The translations under genes and the position numbers were made by a program. The notes under the pieces were generated by a model that did not search any database, had not been told where the DNA came from, and was given only the letters and a program-made list of their open reading frames with translations. Below, piece by piece: positions 31,337 through 41,495 of a stretch of 64,000 nt of DNA. The DNA is from Pseudomonas rubra (lineage in GTDB: Bacteria; Pseudomonadota; Gammaproteobacteria; Pseudomonadales; Pseudomonadaceae): assembly GCF_028656935.1 (NCBI RefSeq), contig NZ_JAMDGZ010000035.1, positions 1 through 64,000 on the forward strand. Reading direction: 5' to 3'. The stretch's first letter is position 1. Every line of letters begins with the position of its first letter.

Positions 31337-32377
31337 CTATGGCGCGGGATTGGGCTGCTCCTGGTGGATGGCCTCGATGCCCGCCAGCAGCTCATCGCTG
31401 AGCTTGAGGTCGACGCTGGCCAGGTTGCTGTCCAGTTGCTCAAGGGTCGTGGCGCCGATGATGTTGCTGGTCACGAACGGTTGGCGGGTGACGAAGGCCA
31501 GGGCCATCTGTGCCGGGTCCAGGCCGTGGTCGCGTGCCAGCTTCACGTAGCGGCTGCAAGCGGCCACGGTTTGCGGATTGGAGTAGCGTGAAAAGCGGTT
31601 GAACAAACTCAGGCGGCCTGCGGCGGGGCGCGCGCCGTTCTCGTATTTGCCCGAGAGCATGCCAAAAGCCAGGGGCGAGTAGGCGAGCAGGCCGCACTGT
31701 TCGCGGATGGCGATTTCCGCCAGGCCCACCTCGAAGCTGCGGTTGAGCAGGTTGTAGGGGTTCTGGATCGATACCGCGCGGCTCCAGCCACGGCTTTCGG
31801 CCAGTTGCAGGAACTTCATGGTGCCCCATGGGGTTTCGTTGGACAGGCCGATGTGGCGGATCTTGCCGGCCTTGACCTGCTCGTCGAGTACTTCGAGGGT
31901 TTCTTCCAGTGGGGTGAACAGGTCCTGCGGCGCGTGCTGGTAGCCCAGCTTGCCGAAGAAGTTGGTGCTGCGTTCGGGCCAGTGCAACTGGTACAGGTCG
32001 ATCCAGTCGGTCTGCAGGCGCTTGAGGCTGTCGTCGAGGGCGGCCACGATGTGCTGGCGGTTGTGCTTGAGCAGGCCGTCGCGAATATGGTTGATGCCGT
32101 TGCCGGGGCCAGCGACCTTGCTGGCCAGGATCCAGTCGGCGCGATCGCCGCGCTGGCGGAACCACTCGCCGATGATTCGCTCGGTGGCGGCGTAGGTTTC
32201 CGGACGGGGAGGGACGGGGTACATCTCGGCGGTATCGATGAAGTTGATCCCGGCGGCCTTGGCCCGTTCGATCTGGGCGAAGGCCTGCGTCTGGTCGTTC
32301 TGCTCGCCCCAGGTCATGCTGCCCAGGCACAGGGCGCTGACATTGAGGTCGGTTCGGCCCAGCTGGCGATAGTCCAT
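31337..32377 (-). CDS. Aldo/keto reductase (Tas-like)
   Basis: A 346-residue aldo/keto reductase. The catalytic tetrad is visible as Asp and Tyr in FIDTAEMY, Lys in ASKVAG, and His in YQLHWPER. The C-terminal NADP-binding region is IIGATTLEQLDSNL. Length and insertions match the E. coli Tas/P. aeruginosa NADP-linked group. Substrate is unknown. The ATG at 32377 starts the conserved MDYRQLGRTDLNV; a 65-residue upstream frame is not protein-like. It is divergent from rplM. Confidence 0.92.
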   Translation of the reverse strand: MDYRQLGRTDLNVSALCLGSMTWGEQNDQTQAFAQIERAKAAGINFIDTAEMYPVPPRPETYAATERIIGEWFRQRGDRADWILASKVAGPGNGINHIRDGLLKHNRQHIVAALDDSLKRLQTDWIDLYQLHWPERSTNFFGKLGYQHAPQDLFTPLEETLEVLDEQVKAGKIRHIGLSNETPWGTMKFLQLAESRGWSRAVSIQNPYNLLNRSFEVGLAEIAIREQCGLLAYSPLAFGMLSGKYENGARPAAGRLSLFNRFSRYSNPQTVAACSRYVKLARDHGLDPAQMALAFVTRQPFVTSNIIGATTLEQLDSNLASVDLKLSDELLAGIEAIHQEQPNPAP

Positions 32378-32556
32378 GCGACGGCTTCCTGAGTAAAAGA
32401 AGCATAAAAGCAGGTTGAATTTTTTTTCGCAATCTGGATAATTCAGCCCCTCTCGGTGTGGTGGGAGTGATGCCCCGCTCACAGAAGAACCCTGCCGAAT
32501 ATTGGACGCGCTGACCCGAGCCCCCGATAGCGTCCGTGTGCGGCTGTGTCCTTGAC

Positions 32557-32585
32557 TTGTCAAGGTGCGCACTATCCAGTAAGAT
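32557..32585 (+). promoter_or_regulatory. Promoter of rplM-rpsI
   Basis: TTGTCA (32557-32562), 17 bases, TAAGAT (32580-32585). This gives a leader of about 37 bases before rplM. Confidence 0.6.
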
Positions 32586-32628
32586 CTGCCGTCTTATTTT
32601 CGCTGGGCGGCCCCTGAGGCTATAAAGA

Positions 32629-33057
32629 ATGAAAACTTTTACTGCTAAACCGGAAACAGTAAAACGCGACTGGTTCGTCGTTGATGCTGCTGGCAAGACC
32701 CTGGGTCGTCTCGCCACTGAGATCGCGAGCCGTCTGCGTGGCAAGCACAAGCCAGAGTACACTCCTCACGTTGACACCGGCGACTACATCGTCGTCATCA
32801 ACGCCGAGCAGATCCGTGTCACTGGTGCCAAGACTTCGGACAAAATTTACTACTCCCACTCCGGCTTCCCGGGCGGTATCAAGGAAATCAACTTCGAGAA
32901 GTTGATCGCCAAGGCCCCAGAGCGCGTGATCGAGACCGCGGTTAAAGGCATGCTGCCTAAGAACCCACTGGGTCGCGACATGTACCGTAAGCTGAAAGTC
33001 TATGCGGGCGCTACTCACCCTCATACTGCTCAGCAGCCCCAAGAACTGAAGATTTAA
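32629..33057 (+). CDS. rplM: 50S ribosomal protein L13
   Basis: The normal 142-residue L13, an early-assembly protein of the large subunit, beginning [15 protein letters not shown]. Codon use is strongly biased, as expected of a ribosomal gene. It is followed 14 bases later by rpsI, the standard L13-S9 operon. In E. coli L13 represses this operon by binding its leader. Confidence 0.98.
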   Translation: MKTFTAKPETVKRDWFVVDAAGKTLGRLATEIASRLRGKHKPEYTPHVDTGDYIVVINAEQIRVTGAKTSDKIYYSHSGFPGGIKEINFEKLIAKAPERVIETAVKGMLPKNPLGRDMYRKLKVYAGATHPHTAQQPQELKI

Positions 33058-33071
33058 CGGAATAGTTCATT

Positions 33072-33464
33072 ATGTCGGCGACTCAAAATTACGGCACTGG
33101 CCGTCGCAAGACCGCAACCGCTCGCGTTTTCCTGCGTCCAGGTACCGGTAACATCTCCATCAACAACCGTTCTCTGGACGTGTTCTTCGGTCGTGAAACC
33201 GCGCGCATGGTAGTACGCCAGCCGCTGGAACTGACCGAGACCACCGAAAAGTTCGACATCTACGTCACCGTTATCGGTGGTGGTGTCAGCGGCCAGGCCG
33301 GTGCAATCCGTCACGGTATCACCCGTGCACTGATGGACTACGACGAAACCCTGCGTGGCGCTCTGCGTCGTGCTGGCTTCGTCACCCGCGACGCTCGTGA
33401 AGTCGAGCGTAAGAAAGTGGGTCTGCGTAAAGCACGTAAGCGTCCTCAGTACTCCAAGCGTTAA
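33072..33464 (+). CDS. rpsI: 30S ribosomal protein S9
   Basis: A 130-residue S9 ending in the invariant [17 protein letters not shown] tail, whose terminal Arg reaches the P-site tRNA anticodon loop. Second gene of the rplM-rpsI operon; a strong terminator follows. Confidence 0.98.
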   Translation: MSATQNYGTGRRKTATARVFLRPGTGNISINNRSLDVFFGRETARMVVRQPLELTETTEKFDIYVTVIGGGVSGQAGAIRHGITRALMDYDETLRGALRRAGFVTRDAREVERKKVGLRKARKRPQYSKR

Positions 33465-33480
33465 TTTCGCTTCGGCGTTC

Positions 33481-33518
33481 AAAAAAAGCCCGGTTCCTGG
33501 TGGAACCGGGCTTTTTTT
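33481..33518 (+). terminator. Terminator after rpsI
   Basis: A 17-pair stem (33481-33497 with 33502-33518) with A-run, GC core, TGGT loop and T-run. Confidence 0.95.
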
Positions 33519-33618
33519 ATGTCTTGAATAACTATGCTGTTGTTTACTGTGACAACTTGCCGCATAGACGCAAGTCAAGAGTTACAAGGGATAGCGGGGT
33601 GGCACTGGGCTAATCACC

Positions 33619-33647
33619 TTGTCAGAGAAGGGTCTTTTCATTACCAT
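33619..33647 (+). promoter_or_regulatory. Candidate promoter of petABC
   Basis: TTGTCA (33619-33624), 17 bases, TACCAT (33642-33647). The leader would be about 75 bases before petA. Confidence 0.45.
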
Positions 33648-33727
33648 GCGGCAAATTTTTAGCGGTTCAGAAATTACTTAGTAGATGCCTGTTGCAACAG
33701 GCCATAAAGCTGATGGGAGAGGACTGA

Positions 33728-34321
33728 ATGAGCAATGACGGCGTCAATGCAGGCCGGCGTCGCTTCCTCGTAGCAGCCACGTCCGTGGTGGGTGCTGCAG
33801 GAGCGGTGGGGGCTGCGGTCCCGTTCGTAGGGTCATGGTTTCCCAGTGCCAAGGCGAAAGCCGCTGGTGCACCGGTGAAGGTCAATATCGCCAAGGTAGA
33901 GCCTGGTCAGCAGATGATTGCTGAATGGCGCGGCCAACCGGTGTTCATCGTCCGTCGTACCGAAGAGATCCTCGGTAACCTCAAGAAGATTACCGGCGAC
34001 CTCTCTGACCCCGAGTCCAAGGCTTCGGTGCAGCCGACCTACGTCGATCCGTCGAACCGCTCGATCAAGCCGGAGATTCTCGTGCTGGTCGGCCTGTGCA
34101 CCCACCTGGGCTGTTCGCCGACCTTCCGCCCGGAAGTGGCACCTGTCGACCTGGGTCCCAAGTGGGTTGGTGGCTATTTCTGCCCGTGCCACGGTTCGCA
34201 CTACGACCTGGCTGGCCGCGTCTACAAATCGCAGCCGGCACCGCTCAATCTGCCAGTGCCGCCGCACTCTTATGAGTCGGACGACATCATCGTCGTCGGC
34301 GTCGATCAGGAGAACGCGTGA
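33728..34321 (+). CDS. petA: Ubiquinol-cytochrome c reductase iron-sulfur (Rieske) subunit
   Basis: A 197-residue Rieske protein of the bc1 complex. A twin-arginine motif (RRRFLV from residue 10) precedes a single hydrophobic anchor. The [2Fe-2S] cluster ligands sit in CTHLGC (124-129) and CPCHGS (152-157). It carries electrons from ubiquinol to cytochrome c1 on the periplasmic side. It overlaps petB by one base and starts the petABC operon. Confidence 0.97.
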   Translation: MSNDGVNAGRRRFLVAATSVVGAAGAVGAAVPFVGSWFPSAKAKAAGAPVKVNIAKVEPGQQMIAEWRGQPVFIVRRTEEILGNLKKITGDLSDPESKASVQPTYVDPSNRSIKPEILVLVGLCTHLGCSPTFRPEVAPVDLGPKWVGGYFCPCHGSHYDLAGRVYKSQPAPLNLPVPPHSYESDDIIVVGVDQENA

Positions 34322-35532
34322 TGAGTAAGTTAATGGATTGGGTTGACGCCCGCTTCCCCGCGACCAAGATGTGGGAAGACCATCTCAGCAAGTACTACGC
34401 CCCGAAGAACTTCAACTTCTTCTACTTTTTTGGCTCCCTGGCCCTGCTGGTGCTGGTCAACCAGATCGTCACCGGCGTATGGCTGACCATGAGCTTCACG
34501 CCGTCGGCCGAAGAGGCGTTCGCCTCGGTCGAATACATCATGCGTGACGTCGAATACGGCTGGATCCTGCGCTACCTGCACTCCACCGGGGCTTCGGCAT
34601 TCTTCATCGTCGTCTACCTGCACATGTTCCGTGGCCTGCTGTACGGCTCGTACCAGAAGCCTCGGGAGCTGGTCTGGGTGTTCGGCATGCTGATCTACCT
34701 GGCGCTGATGGCTGAAGCCTTCATGGGTTACCTGCTGCCATGGGGCCAGATGTCCTACTGGGGTGCCCAGGTGATCATCTCGCTGTTCGGTGCCATTCCG
34801 GTGATCGGCGACGACCTGACCCAGTGGATCCGCGGTGACTACCTGATCTCCGGCATCACCCTGAACCGCTTCTTCGCCCTGCACGTGGTAGCCCTGCCGA
34901 TCGTCATCCTCGGTCTGGTGGTGCTGCACATCCTGGCGCTGCACGAGGTGGGCTCGAACAACCCTGATGGCGTCGACATCAAGAAGCACAAAGACGAAAA
35001 CGGCGTGCCGCTGGATGGCATCGCGTTCCACCCGTACTACACCGTGAAGGACATCGTCGGCGTCGTCGTGTTCCTCTTCGTGTTCTGTGCAATCGTGTTC
35101 TTCTTCCCGGAAATGGGCGGTTACTTCCTGGAAAAACCGAACTTCGAACAGGCTAACGCCTTCAAGACCCCTGAGCACATTGCCCCGGTCTGGTACTTCA
35201 CACCGTTCTACGCAATCTTGCGGGCGGTGCCGGACAAGCTCCTGGGCGTCATCGCCATGGGTGCTGCGATCGCTGTGCTGTTCGTCCTGCCTTGGCTGGA
35301 CCGTAGCCCGGTCAAATCCATGCGCTACAAGGGCTGGATGAGCAAGAGCTGGCTGGTGGTGTTCTGCATCTCGTTCGTGATCCTGGGCGTGCTTGGCGTT
35401 CTGGCGCCCACCCCGGGTCGGACCTTGCTCTCGCAGGTATGCACCTTCCTGTATTTCGCCTACTTCATTCTGATGCCGTTCTACACCAGGCTCGAGAAGA
35501 CCAAACCGGTTCCGGAAAGGGTGACTGGCTGA
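34321..35532 (+). CDS. petB: Ubiquinol-cytochrome c reductase cytochrome b subunit
   Basis: A 403-residue full-length cytochrome b with about eight membrane helices. Heme-binding histidines lie in the LHSTGASAFFIVVYLHMFRG region (split between helices B and D, the latter with RFFALHVVALPI). The quinol-site PEWY motif is represented by PVWYFTPFY. I prefer the ATG at 34321, overlapping the petA stop, to the GTG one codon upstream. The stop overlaps the petC start by one base. Confidence 0.96.
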   Translation: MSKLMDWVDARFPATKMWEDHLSKYYAPKNFNFFYFFGSLALLVLVNQIVTGVWLTMSFTPSAEEAFASVEYIMRDVEYGWILRYLHSTGASAFFIVVYLHMFRGLLYGSYQKPRELVWVFGMLIYLALMAEAFMGYLLPWGQMSYWGAQVIISLFGAIPVIGDDLTQWIRGDYLISGITLNRFFALHVVALPIVILGLVVLHILALHEVGSNNPDGVDIKKHKDENGVPLDGIAFHPYYTVKDIVGVVVFLFVFCAIVFFFPEMGGYFLEKPNFEQANAFKTPEHIAPVWYFTPFYAILRAVPDKLLGVIAMGAAIAVLFVLPWLDRSPVKSMRYKGWMSKSWLVVFCISFVILGVLGVLAPTPGRTLLSQVCTFLYFAYFILMPFYTRLEKTKPVPERVTG

Positions 35533-36314
35533 TGAAAAAGCTATTTGCAGTAATGATCATGGCACTGATGCCAACACTGGCCTTCGCCGCTTCCGAGCAT
35601 GGTCCGGTGCTGGACACGGTGGATATCGATCTGACCGACAAGGCCGCCATGCAGGACGGCGCCCGCACCTTCGCAAACTATTGCATGGGTTGCCACAGCG
35701 CCAAGTTCCAGCGTTACGAGCGGGTTGCCGATGACCTGGGTATTCCTCACGAGCTGATGCTCGAGAAGCTGGTGTTCACCGGCGCCAAGATTGGCGATCA
35801 CATGAAAATCGGCATGAAGCCAGACGATGCCAAGACCTGGTTCGGTGCGGCGCCACCTGATCTGACCCTGGTTGCCCGGGTGCGCGGTACCGACTGGCTG
35901 TACAGCTACCTGCGCAGCTTCTATGAGGACAAGTCGCGTCCGTACGGGGTGAACAACAAGGTTTTCCCGAACGTGGGCATGCCTAACGTGCTGGTTGGTC
36001 TGCAAGGCAACCAGGTGATTGGCTGCAAGCAAGTGCAGACCGTGGTCGATGGCAAGAAGCAATATGACCCGCTGACCGGCTCGCCGTTGACCCATGAAGC
36101 GTGCGACCAGCTGACCGTGGAGCCGAAATCCGGTACCCTGACGCCAGAGCAGTTCGACGAGAAGGTCAAGAACCTGGTGACCTTCCTGGCCTACTCGGCC
36201 AACCCGGTCAAACTGGAAAGCCAGCGCATCGGTACCTATGTGCTGTTGTACCTGGCCTTCTTCTTCGTATTCGCTTACCTGCTCAAGCGCGAATACTGGA
36301 AGGACGTGCACTGA
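35532..36314 (+). CDS. petC: Ubiquinol-cytochrome c reductase cytochrome c1
   Basis: A 260-residue c-type cytochrome with a signal peptide (1-19), the covalent heme site CMGCH at 51-55 and a C-terminal anchor (about residues 236-252, VLLYLAFFFVFAYLL) ending KREYWKDVH. It passes electrons from the Rieske protein to soluble cytochrome c. The start at 35532 overlaps the petB stop; an upstream in-frame extension lies within petB. A long hairpin follows before sspA. Confidence 0.96.
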   Translation: MKKLFAVMIMALMPTLAFAASEHGPVLDTVDIDLTDKAAMQDGARTFANYCMGCHSAKFQRYERVADDLGIPHELMLEKLVFTGAKIGDHMKIGMKPDDAKTWFGAAPPDLTLVARVRGTDWLYSYLRSFYEDKSRPYGVNNKVFPNVGMPNVLVGLQGNQVIGCKQVQTVVDGKKQYDPLTGSPLTHEACDQLTVEPKSGTLTPEQFDEKVKNLVTFLAYSANPVKLESQRIGTYVLLYLAFFFVFAYLLKREYWKDVH

Positions 36315-36338
36315 TCACGCAGTAGTTTCTGGTAGTTG

Positions 36339-36388
36339 AACGCGCCCTGGGGCGCCTCTGGATCACAGAGGTGCCTCCAGGGCGCGTT
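36339..36388 (+). terminator. Long hairpin between petC and sspA
   Basis: Arms 36339-36360 and 36366-36388 form about 22 pairs with two G-U pairs and one bulged C around a 5-base loop. No uniform T-run follows (TGCATTTGCAGCTTTTATAAA), so it may be a leaky terminator, an attenuator or a 3' stabiliser separating petABC from sspAB. Confidence 0.65.
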
Positions 36389-36431
36389 TGCATTTGCAGC
36401 TTTTATAAATTCATACGCGAGGAGGACCACT

Positions 36432-37049
36432 ATGGGCGTGACCAACCGGTTAGCCTGCTACTCCGACCCCGCTGACCATTATTCTCATCGGGTGCGCATC
36501 GTTCTCGCCGAGAAGGGTGTCAGTGTCGAGATCATCAATGTCGATCCTGGTCGCCTGCCGCCCAAGCTGGTTGAAGTGAACCCCTATGGCAGCGTGCCAA
36601 CCCTGGTCGATCGAGACCTGGCGTTGTACGAGTCGACCGTGGTGATGGAATACCTCGATGAACGTTATCCGCATCCACCGCTGTTGCCGGTGTATCCGGT
36701 GGCGCGGGCCAACAGCCGCTTGCTGATCCACCGGATCCAGCGCGACTGGTGTGCGCTGGTGGACCTGATTCTCGATCCGCGCAGCAAGGAGCCCGCACGC
36801 GTCCAAGCGCGCAAGGAATTGCGCGAGAGCCTGACCGGGGTGTCGCCGTTGTTTGCCGACAAGCCTTGTTTCCTCAGTGAGGAGCAAAGTCTGGTCGATT
36901 GTTGTCTATTGCCCATACTCTGGCGTTTGCCGTTGCTGGGTATCGAACTGCCGCGGCCGGCCAAGCCGTTGCTCGACTACATGGAGCGACAGTTTGCCCG
37001 CGAAGCCTTCCAGGCAAGCCTGTCCGCTGCTGAACGTGAAATGCGCTAG
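36432..37049 (+). CDS. sspA: Stringent starvation protein A
   Basis: A 205-residue GST-fold protein that binds RNA polymerase and changes promoter choice in starvation and stress; it has no GST activity. The N-terminal thioredoxin-like part includes [21 protein letters not shown] and a [18 protein letters not shown] segment. The ATG at 36432 has a near-perfect GAGGAGG ribosome site. The 32-residue upstream extension crosses the petC-sspA hairpin and is rejected. sspB follows after 17 bases. Confidence 0.95.
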   Translation: MGVTNRLACYSDPADHYSHRVRIVLAEKGVSVEIINVDPGRLPPKLVEVNPYGSVPTLVDRDLALYESTVVMEYLDERYPHPPLLPVYPVARANSRLLIHRIQRDWCALVDLILDPRSKEPARVQARKELRESLTGVSPLFADKPCFLSEEQSLVDCCLLPILWRLPLLGIELPRPAKPLLDYMERQFAREAFQASLSAAEREMR

Positions 37050-37066
37050 GTTTTAAGGAGCTGTCG

Positions 37067-37498
37067 ATGAACTCCAGTCGCCCCTATCTGGTCCGTGCAC
37101 TCTATGAGTGGATCGTGGACAACGACTGCACGCCACATATGCTGGTCAATGCCGAATACCCGGCGGTGCAGGTACCCCAGAGCTTCGCCAGTGACGGTCA
37201 GATCGTCCTGAACATCTCACCCAGTGCCGTACGTCACCTGCACATGGATAACGACGCTGTGAGCTTCGAGGGCCGCTTTGGCGGCGTTGCCCACACCCTG
37301 TTCGTGCCGGCCGGTGCGATTCTGGGTATCTATGCCCGGGAGAACGGCCAGGGCATGGTCTTTGAACTTGAGCCACCGCTGCTCGACGATGAAGACGAAG
37401 AAGAGGATGAGGCCGTCGAGCCGGATGACGACGGTCCACCGGCCGGTGGCCAGCCGCCACGACCTAGCGGGCGTCCAAGCCTGAAGGTGGTCAAGTAA
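37067..37498 (+). CDS. sspB: ClpXP protease specificity-enhancing factor SspB
   Basis: A 143-residue adaptor that delivers ssrA-tagged proteins to ClpXP. The N-terminal folded domain (RPYLVRALYEWIVDNDCTPH onward) binds the tag. An acidic linker (DDEDEEEDEAVEPDDD) follows, and the C-terminal SGRPSLKVVK is the ClpX-binding tail. Second gene of sspAB, ending at a good terminator. Confidence 0.96.
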   Translation: MNSSRPYLVRALYEWIVDNDCTPHMLVNAEYPAVQVPQSFASDGQIVLNISPSAVRHLHMDNDAVSFEGRFGGVAHTLFVPAGAILGIYARENGQGMVFELEPPLLDDEDEEEDEAVEPDDDGPPAGGQPPRPSGRPSLKVVK

Positions 37499-37500
37499 CG

Positions 37501-37531
37501 AAAAAGGCGATCCGCAGGGATCGCCTTTTTT
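37501..37531. terminator. Bidirectional terminator between sspB and a lipoprotein gene
   Basis: A 13-pair stem (37501-37513 with 37518-37530), loop GCAG, with an A-run and a T-run on either side. The flanking genes are convergent. Confidence 0.92.
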
Positions 37532-37548
37532 GTGTCTACCGGCCTGGA

Positions 37549-37767
37549 TTAGAGGTCGGTGATGGTGCGGACCTGGTCCTTGTTGACCTTGATCACCTTG
37601 CCGTCGAGCTGCTTGAACTCGTAGAAGCCGGCGGCGCGATCATAGCGAGGCGCGTCGACGGCCTGGAATTCGCGGCCGTCGTTGAGGGTGATCTGGCTTG
37701 GGGTGGAGCAGCCGGCCAGGGTGGCGAAGGCGCCAATCAGCAGGGTTGGCAGCAGGCCGTTTTTCAT
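37549..37767 (-). CDS. YgdI/YgdR-family small lipoprotein
   Basis: A 72-residue lipoprotein with lipobox LAGC (Cys20) and a DUF903-type body (LNDGREFQAVDAPRYDRAAG, FYEFKQLDGKVIKVNKDQV). The family is found in the outer membrane or inner-membrane outer face of gamma-proteobacteria; function is unknown. It is separated from the upstream dolP gene by a REP-type palindrome. Confidence 0.85.
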   Translation of the reverse strand: MKNGLLPTLLIGAFATLAGCSTPSQITLNDGREFQAVDAPRYDRAAGFYEFKQLDGKVIKVNKDQVRTITDL

Positions 37768-37785
37768 GGTGATTCCTTGGCGATG

Positions 37786-37807
37786 ATCGCGGGGCTGGCC
37801 CCGCGAT
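37786..37807. repeat. REP core palindrome between dolP and a lipoprotein gene
   Basis: ATCGCGGGG-CTGG-CCCCGCGAT: the conserved REP core reduced to a compact 22-base palindrome. Confidence 0.7.
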
Positions 37808-37814
37808 AGGTTTA

Positions 37815-39106
<1,292 letters not shown>

Positions 39107-39117
39107 CTATTGCGGGT

Positions 39118-39489
39118 TCAGCACTCGAAGGCATTTTTCAGCCAGTCCAGTGGTGGGCCGCAATGGCCTCTGCCTTGCAAGGCGATGACATCGAAACGGC
39201 AGGGGTGGTTGGCCCAGCGTGGTTCCTTTTGCAGAAAAGACTCGGCGGCTAGCACCAGTTTGTCCTGCTTGCGCCCGTCGATACTGGCGAGCGCACCGCC
39301 AAAGTCTGCGTGCAACCGGTAGCGGACTTCGACGAATACTACTGTATCGCTGTCGAGCATGACCAGATCAAGCTCGCCGCGTGTGCATCGCCAGTTCTGC
39401 GCCAGCAGTTGCAGGCCTTGCCCCTGAAGGTATTCAAGGGCTTGCCGTTCGGCGGCCTGGCCGGCCTGCTTGCGCGAACTGTCGGGCAT
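39118..39489 (-). CDS. yraN: YraN family nuclease-fold protein (UPF0102)
   Basis: A 123-residue UPF0102 protein with a restriction-endonuclease-like fold. The conserved catalytic-type residues are in GELDLVMLD and VFVEVRYR. Its role is uncertain; a resolvase-like nuclease is suspected. The ATG shares one base with the lpoA stop, indicating coupling to lpoA. The 134 bases to gmhA could hold a separate promoter. Confidence 0.92.
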   Translation of the reverse strand: MPDSSRKQAGQAAERQALEYLQGQGLQLLAQNWRCTRGELDLVMLDSDTVVFVEVRYRLHADFGGALASIDGRKQDKLVLAAESFLQKEPRWANHPCRFDVIALQGRGHCGPPLDWLKNAFEC

Positions 39490-41309
39490 CAGCGTGGGGT
39501 ATCGGGCAGGCGCTTGATCTGGCCGCCGGAGAACTCGGCCCAGGGTAGTTGCCGCTCGATGCGCTGGTTTTCGTTCATGCTCAGGCTGCCGGACAGACCG
39601 TCGATGCGGTTCTCAGGTAGTGCGCGCAACTGGCCCAGGCGTGGCGCCAGGCTGAAGGCGTCGATACCCATGGCGTACAGGCGGCCCAGGCTGCCAGCGG
39701 CTTGCGGCCATTGGCGCTCGACCTGCTGGCGCAACGGGTTGCCGCTGTCGAGCAGCCATGGGGTGTCGCAGAAGCGCACGCCGTTCATGTCGTTGTACTG
39801 GTTGACGTCACCGCTGGCGCTGTACACGTGCGAAGTGGCGTATACCGGTACGTCGCCGGCGTACTGGAAGTTCAGGGTTGGCTTGATCTGCTGGCCTTGC
39901 TGCGGGGTGGCGGCCAGGAAGATGAAGTCGATGTCCTGGCGACGCGAAGGCTGGGCTGATACGGCGCCGCCCACGGTGTTTTGCAGGCTCTTGGCGCGGC
40001 CTTCGCTCTGGCGCAACTGGAACAGGTCGGCGATCTGCTGGGCCAAGGCGACCGGCTGATCGATGTGCTGGGCAGCCAGCAGGGTGCCGCCGTTGGCTTC
40101 CCAGTCCTGGCGGAAGGCCTTGAGCACGCGGTCGCCCCATTCGCCTTTTGGTACCAGGGCCACGGCGCGCACCATGCCGTCGGCGCGGGCCCGGCGAGAG
40201 ACTTCGCGGGCTTCGTCTTCAGCGGCGAGGCCGAACTGGTACAACTGCTCGGGGCCTTTCTGGCCTGCATCGCTGTAGTTCAGGGCCAGGGTAGTGATGG
40301 GCAGTTGCGGGTAGGCGGCAAGTTTTTTAACCAGCGGTTTTTCCAGCGGGCCAACCACCAGTTGCACGCCCGAGGCCTGGGCCTGGCGGTAGAAGTCGTC
40401 CAGCGAGGTCAGGCGCGAGCTGTCGAAGACTTCGATGGTCGGTGGCTTTTGCCCAGCTTGCTGGGCCTGGAAGTGGGCGGCCATGAAGCCGTCACGCAGG
40501 GCGCGGGCGACACCGGCCAGTTGGCCTTCCTGGGGCAGTAGCAGAGCAATCTTGGTCAGTGGCTGGCTGGTCAGTTCCATTAGCTTGATCAGCGATGGCG
40601 GCAGCTGCGCTGCAGCCGGATGATCGGCATGCTGAGCGCGCCAGGAGTCGATGGCAGCCTGTTGCTGCTCAACGGTGCCGGCGCCTTTTACCGCCAAAGC
40701 CAGGCTGGCCCAGCCGGCCATGGTGTCGGTGCCGCCGCTCAGGGCGTTGAGCTGCTCGCGCGGGGTGGCGGCAACCAGGTTCCAGATCGCGTCATTGTTG
40801 GCGTTGGCAGCCTCGCCCTTGAGCAGCGGTGTCAATTGGGCGCGCTCCTGGGCGGCAGCCAGCGGCTGGCCGTTGGCTTCGAGCACGGCGGCATGCACGC
40901 TGCGGGTGCGTACTTGCTGGTCGTCCGGCAGTTCGTTGAGGCGTGCCAAGCTCGGGTGGCTCATGGCGGTCAGGGCCATTTTCGGCTGGTTGCGGCTCAT
41001 CGCCAGTTCTGCTGCCAGGGTGCTGGCGAAAATCTGCTGGGCCGGTTTGAGTTGCTCCAACGGCACTTGCTCAAGGATGCGCGCAGCACGGGCATTGTCC
41101 TTTTGCTTGTAGGCCATGTCGGCGGCGCTCAGGCGCAGCAGGGCGGCCTGCTCCGGCGTCTTGCTGGTGGTGGCCTGTTCAAGCAGTTGCTCGATGCTGG
41201 CATCCGGTGTGCGCGGCAGTTCGCCGAGGCTCGACGAGGGCGAGCTGGCGCAGGCTGCCAGCAGGGCGGCGAGGCAAAGGGCTGTGAACAGCCGCAGGCA
41301 AGCGATCAT
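39489..41309 (-). CDS. lpoA: Penicillin-binding protein activator LpoA
   Basis: A 606-residue outer-membrane lipoprotein (lipobox LLAAC, Cys20). The N-terminal half is a TPR-like helical domain. The C-terminal half (from about residue 255, IALLLPQEGQLAGVARALRDG) resembles a periplasmic binding-protein fold. LpoA reaches through the periplasm to activate the peptidoglycan synthase PBP1a. It is divergent from rsmI, an arrangement conserved from E. coli. Confidence 0.93.
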   Translation of the reverse strand: MIACLRLFTALCLAALLAACASSPSSSLGELPRTPDASIEQLLEQATTSKTPEQAALLRLSAADMAYKQKDNARAARILEQVPLEQLKPAQQIFASTLAAELAMSRNQPKMALTAMSHPSLARLNELPDDQQVRTRSVHAAVLEANGQPLAAAQERAQLTPLLKGEAANANNDAIWNLVAATPREQLNALSGGTDTMAGWASLALAVKGAGTVEQQQAAIDSWRAQHADHPAAAQLPPSLIKLMELTSQPLTKIALLLPQEGQLAGVARALRDGFMAAHFQAQQAGQKPPTIEVFDSSRLTSLDDFYRQAQASGVQLVVGPLEKPLVKKLAAYPQLPITTLALNYSDAGQKGPEQLYQFGLAAEDEAREVSRRARADGMVRAVALVPKGEWGDRVLKAFRQDWEANGGTLLAAQHIDQPVALAQQIADLFQLRQSEGRAKSLQNTVGGAVSAQPSRRQDIDFIFLAATPQQGQQIKPTLNFQYAGDVPVYATSHVYSASGDVNQYNDMNGVRFCDTPWLLDSGNPLRQQVERQWPQAAGSLGRLYAMGIDAFSLAPRLGQLRALPENRIDGLSGSLSMNENQRIERQLPWAEFSGGQIKRLPDTPR

Positions 41310-41495
41310 GTAAGGGTCCTGTTACTCGATCAAATTAACTGGCAATTGTACCCAAGCGCTGGCCGGGGCGCGATCTTGCTGGCGTTAATCCTTCAATATA
41401 GGTCGTGTAGCGCGGCTTTGCGGCGCCTCTGGTTGCCCAATGTTGCCAAGTCTCGGGCTACAATGGCGCTTTGATCATGATGACAGGTGTGTGCA

